Assembly (NCBI GenBank): GCA_947629905.1
Contig: CANRFM010000010.1
Coordinates: forward strand, 21,670 to 85,669
DNA length: 64,000 nt
Direction: 5' to 3'
Source of the DNA: an uncultured Clostridia bacterium
Lineage (GTDB): Bacteria; Bacillota; Clostridia; Oscillospirales; Ruminococcaceae
Part shown: positions 57,882 to 64,000 of the stretch, in pieces
Position numbering within the stretch: position 1 is the stretch's first letter
How the letters are laid out: the number at the start of each line of letters is the position of its first letter
Notes under the pieces: generated by a model
The model's input: the letters and a program-made list of their open reading frames with translations, nothing else
Told to the model about the DNA's origin: nothing
Database searches by the model: none
Made by a program: the position numbers and the translations under genes

Positions 57882-59216
57882 ATGCTGTTAAGGTATTCTG
57901 TTAGTAACTTCAAGTCGATCGGAAACAATATTGAATTTAGTATGCTTCCGTCTGAAGATACTTCTGATGATAGATTTCTAATAGAAATTGATACTGTTGT
58001 TGGAAAATGGAAAGTATTAAAAAGAGGAGCCTTTTTCGGTCCGAATGCATCTGGGAAAACATCTTTTATTGATTCCATATCTTATGCAAAAGATTATATT
58101 ACAAAGGGACCCAAAAATCCAAATGTAACGAAAGTAAATCAATTTAAAGGAAATATTTCTGAACTTGACGGTGTTACATCTTTCCGGTTTTTAATATATG
58201 TTGACAAACAAGTATATAACTACGGTTTTTCTTTGGATAGGTCATATGTTCATGAAGAATGGCTTGCTATATTAAATTCTTCTGGACATTTTGACTTATT
58301 ATTTGATAGAAAAACTAATCATAAACTTTTCACTAAAATAACCGTATTTGATGCTTATGAAAAACCAGGATCTGTCGAAAGAGGCTTAGCAGAATTGTTA
58401 ACCAAAAGTATTAAAGGCGAACAATCGGATCAACTGTTCTTATTTAAATTATACGAGAATGCTTCAACTCACGCAGGTATAGTGCTTTCATGGTTTAAAA
58501 CATTACAGATCATTTATCCAAACACCAAACTTCAGGCATTGCCAATAAGGATTCAAAAAGACGAACAATTTAGAGATTTTCTGTCTGAAAAGCTCCATTC
58601 TCTTGATACTGGTGTCGATAGAGTATCTACGACAGAGAATATTTTAGATCTTTCAGATTTTGAAGAGAAGTATGGTATTCCAAGTGAAGTAATTCATGAA
58701 ATTGAAGAAATTCAGAACGGAATGATAAGTTTAAACGGAAAATTTTATATTTTTAAAGAAAGCACTAAACGAAAAATAACTCTCATTCAGATCAAGTTCG
58801 AACATTCTTTAAATCGGAGAAAAGTTAATTTTGATATTGATGATGAATCAGATGGAACTCAACGTCTTCTTGATTTATTACCTATTTTATTTAGATTGGA
58901 TAATAATTCCCACAATATTATCTATATCGTAGATGAACTTGATCGTAGCCTTCATACTAAATTAACCAAATATCTTGTTAACTCGATCGGCAATGCATCG
59001 TATAATACACAGTTTTTATTTACGACACACGATGTCAACTTGCTTAGCCTAAAGAACTTCAGACAAGATGAGATATGGTTTATTGAAAAGAACAAAAACG
59101 GCGAAACAAGATTAAAGCCGTTTTCTGATTTTGATGTTAAAAACAAGGAGAATATCCTAAAGGATTATCTTACCGGAAGATTTGGAGCTGTCCCAGTAAT
59201 AAAGGAGGAAGTATAA
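57882..59216 (+). CDS. AAA-family ATPase (AAA_15/AbiLi/RloA-like)
   Basis: YSVSNFKSIGNNIEFSM; Walker A GPNASGKTS; YIVDELDRSLHTKL Walker B; FTTHDVNLLS. Confidence 0.88.
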   Translation: MLLRYSVSNFKSIGNNIEFSMLPSEDTSDDRFLIEIDTVVGKWKVLKRGAFFGPNASGKTSFIDSISYAKDYITKGPKNPNVTKVNQFKGNISELDGVTSFRFLIYVDKQVYNYGFSLDRSYVHEEWLAILNSSGHFDLLFDRKTNHKLFTKITVFDAYEKPGSVERGLAELLTKSIKGEQSDQLFLFKLYENASTHAGIVLSWFKTLQIIYPNTKLQALPIRIQKDEQFRDFLSEKLHSLDTGVDRVSTTENILDLSDFEEKYGIPSEVIHEIEEIQNGMISLNGKFYIFKESTKRKITLIQIKFEHSLNRRKVNFDIDDESDGTQRLLDLLPILFRLDNNSHNIIYIVDELDRSLHTKLTKYLVNSIGNASYNTQFLFTTHDVNLLSLKNFRQDEIWFIEKNKNGETRLKPFSDFDVKNKENILKDYLTGRFGAVPVIKEEV

Positions 59217-60011
59217 GTGGCTGCTGAGCGAATGTCCTCACTCCCTTTCTCTCCTGTACGTCCCAAGTGCAGGACAAGTGACAAATTAATCTTCATTTCA
59301 TGTGAAGGTTCGGTTACTGAATGGGAATATTTTGAGAAGATAATAAATATGGTCTTTGCAAACATCGGTTCAAAAGTAAAAGTCATAAACGTTCTTGAAG
59401 ATGCTCTCAAAAAAAGAGATAAAAATAGAACAATTGGTGAGAAAAAACAGGTGTCAAGTTCTAAACCACAGAACTTACTTGATAAAATGAACGCTTTTAA
59501 AAGTGCACATAAGGAAGATTATGATTTTGACGAACATGAACAAGATGAATTTTGGTTGATAATGGACGTTGATGATCATACTGATAAAACAATAGTTGAC
59601 AGTGAAGGCAGAAGTAATCTTGATAAATGGAATGCTGTATTAAATGAATGTCAAAATAATAAATATCAGTATGCCGTGAGCAACCCTTTCTTCGAATTGT
59701 GGCTTCTTCTTCACTTTGATGATGTGAATGAAGAAGATTATAGCTATGCTGTAACTGATTCACATTCATATGAACCGACAGACCACTACAAAATTAGATT
59801 GTCTACATTAAAAGTCCCACTCAAAAGGGATAAGCATTTTGATAGAAGATATTACAATAAATACAGTAAAGCAGCCATAAATGATGCGATTCAGCGAGCG
59901 GAAGCTCTTGATCCTGAGCCTAAATGTAACTTTCCTTCAGATTTAGGCTCAACTGTATATAGGTTATTAAAAAGTATTAAAGAAATTGATGACCAATACG
60001 AAGGCAATTGA
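59217..60011 (+). CDS. RloB-like protein (TOPRIM-like candidate nuclease)
   Basis: IFISCEGSVTEWEYFEKI, FWLIMDVDDH (DxD), SNPFFELWLLLHF; GTG start abutting the upstream stop, RBS AAAGGAGG. Confidence 0.82.
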   Translation: MAAERMSSLPFSPVRPKCRTSDKLIFISCEGSVTEWEYFEKIINMVFANIGSKVKVINVLEDALKKRDKNRTIGEKKQVSSSKPQNLLDKMNAFKSAHKEDYDFDEHEQDEFWLIMDVDDHTDKTIVDSEGRSNLDKWNAVLNECQNNKYQYAVSNPFFELWLLLHFDDVNEEDYSYAVTDSHSYEPTDHYKIRLSTLKVPLKRDKHFDRRYYNKYSKAAINDAIQRAEALDPEPKCNFPSDLGSTVYRLLKSIKEIDDQYEGN

Positions 60012-60022
60012 ATACATAGCAA

Positions 60023-60056
60023 GACCGCTGAGAGATCACTCCCTCAGCGGTTTCTT
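60023..60056. terminator. Terminator between rloB-like gene and integrase
   Basis: ACCGCTGAG-agatcactc-CTCAGCGGT followed by TTCTTT. Confidence 0.75.
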
Positions 60057-60061
60057 TATGC

Positions 60062-61111
60062 CTATATTCTGTTGATAGCCTCCAACAGTTCCTGCACATT
60101 AACGTGAGTATAGACCCTCTCGGTCAGCGACATTGCACCTGAATGACCGACAATCTTCTTTATCAGTGTAGGCGATACCTCTTTCTCAGTCATCATCGAA
60201 ATACAAGTATGACGGGTATCATGCGGCTTATGTGAGCAGCCTATCAGTTCCATAACAGGTGTCCAGTAGGAATCATAGTAGTTACGGTAAACAAAATGCT
60301 TGCCATTTGGAGTATGGAGTAAATATTCATACCCATCTTCATACCATTTTTTGAAGAACGGATAAGTCCTGTCGTGTATCGGCACAACACGAATACCGTT
60401 CTCCGTTTTGCTTTCAACAACCTTGAAATAATGCTTTTCGATATTGACGTTCTCACGTTTCAGGTCAAGCAGTTCGGACACACGCACTCCACTGTAAATC
60501 AGCATAAGTACGATCTGAGCGTAGATATTGTTTTCCTGCACCCACAAAGCATCAATCTCCTGTTTGCTGAAAGGAGAACGGTCTGTCTTGTTGGGATTCT
60601 TGTCCTTGTACTTGATAATATCCACATACTCAGAGTAGTCTTTCATGCAGATCTCATACTTCGGGGCATACTCATACATCTGACTGAACAGCACTTTCAG
60701 CTTTCGGAGCGTGGGATAATTCTTTCCACAGTTGTCCACAACACCCTGCAAATCGGTCAGTTTCAAATCCTTGAACACTCTGTCGTGCAGAGCTGTACAG
60801 CAATTATAGGATGCTTTATAAGCTTTGGCATTGCTGTCCGAGTTCGTGGGGAATTTCTCAGCCGACCACTTCTCAAAGACTTCGGCAAAAGTGATCTTGG
60901 ACGCTTCAATGTCATAAGGATTCTTATTGTAATCCATCAGCATTTCAAGTCCCTTAGCTCTGGTGGGAGCATAACCAATTGTGATATAAAGCTGCTTCCG
61001 TTTGCCTGTTTCGGTATCAATATCCCAGCCGACTGTCTTTCGGACAATGTAAGGATTACGCCTGTTGCCCGACAGCTTGTAAACAGTGCCAACGCCGTTA
61101 GCTAACTTCAT
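60062..61111 (-). CDS. int: Tyrosine site-specific integrase
   Basis: SGVRVSELLDLKRENV, PHDTRHTCISMM, KKIVGHSGAMSLTERVYTHV (R..HxxR..H..Y). Confidence 0.94.
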   Translation of the reverse strand: MKLANGVGTVYKLSGNRRNPYIVRKTVGWDIDTETGKRKQLYITIGYAPTRAKGLEMLMDYNKNPYDIEASKITFAEVFEKWSAEKFPTNSDSNAKAYKASYNCCTALHDRVFKDLKLTDLQGVVDNCGKNYPTLRKLKVLFSQMYEYAPKYEICMKDYSEYVDIIKYKDKNPNKTDRSPFSKQEIDALWVQENNIYAQIVLMLIYSGVRVSELLDLKRENVNIEKHYFKVVESKTENGIRVVPIHDRTYPFFKKWYEDGYEYLLHTPNGKHFVYRNYYDSYWTPVMELIGCSHKPHDTRHTCISMMTEKEVSPTLIKKIVGHSGAMSLTERVYTHVNVQELLEAINRI

Positions 61112-61871
61112 CTTGCTTCTCCTCCTTCAGCCGTACCACCTCACGGCAGGTGTCAACGATCTCGGAAATGCGGTCAATCTGTGTTTTCAGTTCGTCAAGA
61201 GGCATCGGGGCTTCTTCCTGTTCGTCCTTGTTAACAGTGAACTTTTTGAAATCGCTGATTATAGACGATGTAAAGCCTTTGACCGTCATAACAAGATAAT
61301 TCTCGAATTGCAGATAATCGCTGATAGATATATAGCACATTGTCTTTCCAGCCTTTTTAAGAGCTACAACATATCCCTCTGAAAATAACTGCAACAGTTC
61401 AGGCGGCATATCATATACAGGCTGTCCCTCGTCCGTCTGAGATAGAACGAAGTAGTCGCTCCAGACATCACGGGAAGCCTTGATTTCCAGTGTGTAGCCA
61501 AGATTAGCAATCACTGTTGAAAGTACATTCTGATTGCGCTTTCCAACGAATGTGGCAGTATCGAGCAGCACAGCCTGCGATTTCAGACTATCGAAACTAT
61601 CTCCCATAAGATGATTGAACTTCTGCAAGGCTTCATAGAATTCCTCATTGTAGCTGTCAGCATAGACAACTATGTCTTTGACGGGCACATCATAGAATTC
61701 AGCAAGCATATTGATGTAGCTGCTTGTAATCGTAGCCTTTCCGTGTTCGATACCGTTGTAATGTGTACGTGAAGCACCGAGGGCTTCTGCAAGCTGATTC
61801 TGCGACAAACCACGCTCGGTACGCAAAGCAATAATCTTTTCTTTCGTTTTTTCCTGATCTATTTTTTTCAT
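61098..61871 (-). CDS. XRE-family transcriptional regulator (CI-like)
   Basis: IIALRTERGLSQNQLAEALGASRTHYNGIEHGKATITSSYINMLAEFYDV; overlaps integrase start by 14 nt. Confidence 0.88.
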   Translation of the reverse strand: MKKIDQEKTKEKIIALRTERGLSQNQLAEALGASRTHYNGIEHGKATITSSYINMLAEFYDVPVKDIVVYADSYNEEFYEALQKFNHLMGDSFDSLKSQAVLLDTATFVGKRNQNVLSTVIANLGYTLEIKASRDVWSDYFVLSQTDEGQPVYDMPPELLQLFSEGYVVALKKAGKTMCYISISDYLQFENYLVMTVKGFTSSIISDFKKFTVNKDEQEEAPMPLDELKTQIDRISEIVDTCREVVRLKEEKQDEVS

Positions 61872-61950
61872 TTCTACTCCTCTTCTTATAAATTGTGAAT
61901 AAATTATGGATGTACTATTTTTACCAAGACAATTGAAATGTCTGGAAGTT

Positions 61951-61970
61951 TATGATACAATTATATCATA
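61951..61970. promoter_or_regulatory. Operator candidate in divergent control region
   Basis: TATGATA-caatta-TATCATA inverted repeat overlapping the minus-strand -10. Confidence 0.65.
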
Positions 61971-61988
61971 GACTTAGAGAGTTGTCAA
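61960..61988 (-). promoter_or_regulatory. Promoter of XRE regulator-integrase unit
   Basis: Minus strand TTGACA (61988-61983), 17 bp, TATAAT (61965-61960). Confidence 0.75.
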
Positions 61989-62046
61989 GAGATTTTCTGA
62001 GTTTTTTCAAACGATTAGAGAAAAATACATAATCGGAGGTAACAAA

Positions 62047-62298
62047 ATGAATGTTTTTACTTCTCTGCCGGCTTTTACAGGCAGAAATGTACCGATCAAG
62101 GAGATCGCACAGGCAACAGGCAAAGACCCACAATACATCAGGATAGGTTTACAGAAGGGTATATTCCGCTTCGGATATGCTTTCAAAAAGGACGGCTCAA
62201 GCGAATATAACTATCTTTGTCCTGACAAGAAAGTATGGGAGGATTTAGGCTATTTCAGGGCAGAAACGGAGGTCAGCAATGCGGGAAATGACGAATGA
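62047..62298 (+). CDS. Excisionase/MerR-like small DNA-binding protein
   Basis: VPIKEIAQATGKDPQYIRIGLQKGIFRFGYAFKKDGSSEYNYLCPDKKVWE. Confidence 0.65.
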   Translation: MNVFTSLPAFTGRNVPIKEIAQATGKDPQYIRIGLQKGIFRFGYAFKKDGSSEYNYLCPDKKVWEDLGYFRAETEVSNAGNDE

Positions 62299-63808
62299 TA
62301 CTGCGAAGCTGATTGCGGAAGTCAACAATGGGGATGATCTCCCCATTGTACCTGACGAGGAGGTACAGTCCGAAGGGCGGGAGAAATTCGATCTTGATAA
62401 GCCCAAAAAAGAACTGTCGGCGGTAACGTATGATGATATACTTAACAGCACCGCATCATATGAAAAGATCCTCACTCTGCACGATGAGTTTGCAATATCG
62501 CAGTATATTACAGCGTTCAGACAGATAGCCAAGAAGTTTAAGCTGACAGCGGATTTTGATAGCCTTGTTGCTCCGTATAAGGACAAGGCGTTACGGCAGC
62601 TCAAAGAAGCGGAGCATCAGGAAAAGAAAGAGGAGAAAAGCAAATACCCGAAGTGGTGGGACGGCTCTCAGGTCAACGAGGACGTATTCTGCACTGAGTT
62701 TCTCTCACAGCACACGCTGTACTGTATCAATGGGATGTTCTATGACATAGACGGTGAATACCTTATCTCAGAGCTGAGCAAGGTCATATACGAGCGTATC
62801 AAGCCCTATGTCATAAAGAACGTGGCAGATCGTACCAGACGGCTGGTTGAAGCTATGAAGATAAAGTGCTATTCTCCTGCACCTCAGCCAAATGAAAAGA
62901 CTATACACCTGAAGAATGGAACATTGCGTCTGTTACAGGGACGATTTGTATTCTCTCCGGACAAGCAGTTCATTACGAATCGCTTGGGTGTTGAATATCT
63001 TTCCGATGCACCAAAGCCTGAACGTTGGCTCAGGTTCGTGCAGGAACTTCTGAATGAACAGGATGTGCTGACCCTACAAGAGTATATGGGGTATCTGCTG
63101 ATTCCGTCTACAAGAGCGCAGAAAATGCTGATGATCTCAGGAAACGGCGGCGAAGGAAAATCCCGTGTCGGAAAGGTGTTATTTGAGATTATGGGGAGTA
63201 AGAATGCCGTCAGCGGAAGTATATCATCTCTGGACAATGGAGCTGCCGCCCGATTCAACAAGGTCAAGCTCCTCAGCAAGCTCTGTATGATAGATGATGA
63301 TATGGATATGTCTGCACTTGAAAAGACAGAGTTTCTTAAACAGCTTATCACAGCGGAGATTCCTATGGAGATTGAGCCGAAAGGCAGTCCTTCTTTTCAA
63401 GCGTTATTGTACACAAGAGTTATCGCTTTCGGAAATAATCCGATTTCTGCACTTTACGACCGCAGCGAAGGTTTCTTTCGCAGGCAGATGATTCTTGTAG
63501 CAAAGCCCGTTCCTAAAGAACGTAAAACAGACAAGCACCTGACAGAAAAACTACTTGCTGAAAAGGAAGGAATACTCCTTTGGTGCATCGAGGGATTGGA
63601 GCGTTTGATAGCGGATGATTTTGAGTTTACCATAAGCGATCAGGCGAAAGAAAATATCAGACGAAGTGAGCAAGATATATCAGGACTTACACACTTACAC
63701 ATTTCTTTTCTTATTATAGATATGGAAAATATCGCAGATATTTTTTCTTTTTTGATGATAAAACTTCGGACAGGTATATTCCTGTGTGTGAAGTGTGTAA
63801 CCGTGTAG
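62279..63808 (+). CDS. Phage/plasmid primase-helicase, P4/D5-like C-terminal domain (3' end possibly truncated)
   Basis: MLMISGNGGEGKSRVGKVLFEIMG, CMIDDDMDMSALEKTEFLKQLITAEIPMEIEPKG, RVIAFGNNPISALYDRSEGFFRRQMIL. Confidence 0.82.
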   Translation: MREMTNDTAKLIAEVNNGDDLPIVPDEEVQSEGREKFDLDKPKKELSAVTYDDILNSTASYEKILTLHDEFAISQYITAFRQIAKKFKLTADFDSLVAPYKDKALRQLKEAEHQEKKEEKSKYPKWWDGSQVNEDVFCTEFLSQHTLYCINGMFYDIDGEYLISELSKVIYERIKPYVIKNVADRTRRLVEAMKIKCYSPAPQPNEKTIHLKNGTLRLLQGRFVFSPDKQFITNRLGVEYLSDAPKPERWLRFVQELLNEQDVLTLQEYMGYLLIPSTRAQKMLMISGNGGEGKSRVGKVLFEIMGSKNAVSGSISSLDNGAAARFNKVKLLSKLCMIDDDMDMSALEKTEFLKQLITAEIPMEIEPKGSPSFQALLYTRVIAFGNNPISALYDRSEGFFRRQMILVAKPVPKERKTDKHLTEKLLAEKEGILLWCIEGLERLIADDFEFTISDQAKENIRRSEQDISGLTHLHISFLIIDMENIADIFSFLMIKLRTGIFLCVKCVTV

Positions 63809-64000
63809 ATCGGATAGCTGCCTGAAAAGAAAAATGACAGAGCAGACAGGCATAAAACTGCCTGGAATTCCCTTTTGAAAAGAGAAAAATGAAACTACGC
63901 CTGCAGGGGCGTTTGGAAGAGTAGCAAGCACGGTATGTCGTATTACGATTATGGAAAATCGTAAACCACATACGGCTTGTCAGGGGAAATTTCCCCTAAG

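Larger units (their letters stand above)
57624..64000. mobile_element. Integrative element (partial), inserted immediately after rpsI
   Basis: Composition shift to AT-rich after the rpsI stop; tyrosine integrase, XRE regulator, excisionase-like protein, D5-like primase; runs off window. Confidence 0.8.

Noticed and set aside
1-64000. tRNA or rRNA genes
   Set aside because: No cloverleaf or rRNA signature was recognised by eye; a tRNAscan/Infernal run would be needed to exclude them

Overview
The window is about 64 kb of bacterial chromosome from a low-to-mid GC Firmicute. Gene content suggests a Ruminococcus-like Clostridia member; this is inference, with no 16S in the window. About 1-57.6 kb is gene-dense core and accessory sequence. 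It includes glyA, rarA, an aspartate kinase, T-box-controlled leuA, a GH2 glycosidase, thrH/thrB, YfhO, GGDEF and EAL proteins, a GH94 cellobiose-phosphorylase-like gene, pth-mfd-trmN6-rsmI, an amidase, queH, a DUF3343/class V aminotransferase pair, cdaA-cdaR, a CPx P-type ATPase, a 12-kb sugar-ABC/NHL/Yip1/DUF5696 operon, dipicolinate synthase genes and rplM-rpsI. From about 57.63 kb composition shifts to AT-rich and an integrative element starts just after rpsI and runs off the window. It carries an AAA ATPase + RloB pair (AbiL/PARIS-like defense candidate), a tyrosine integrase, an XRE regulator, an excisionase-like protein and a D5-like primase. Strongest hunting leads: (1) the AAA-RloB cassette between integrase and the rpsI junction; (2) a dispersed hairpin repeat family with compensatory stem changes, two direct copies of which bracket the ABC/DUF5696 operon; (3) an 80-nt duplication of the rsmI 3' coding end whose in-frame differences are nearly all synonymous; (4) a 199-bp MITE-like element with perfect 19-bp terminal inverted repeats in the cdaA leader; (5) a leuA T-box with an ambiguous Ile/Leu specifier; (6) a Cys/Asn/Gly-rich 45-aa membrane microprotein. 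All calls come from reading the sequence and the supplied ORF track; no database search was run.
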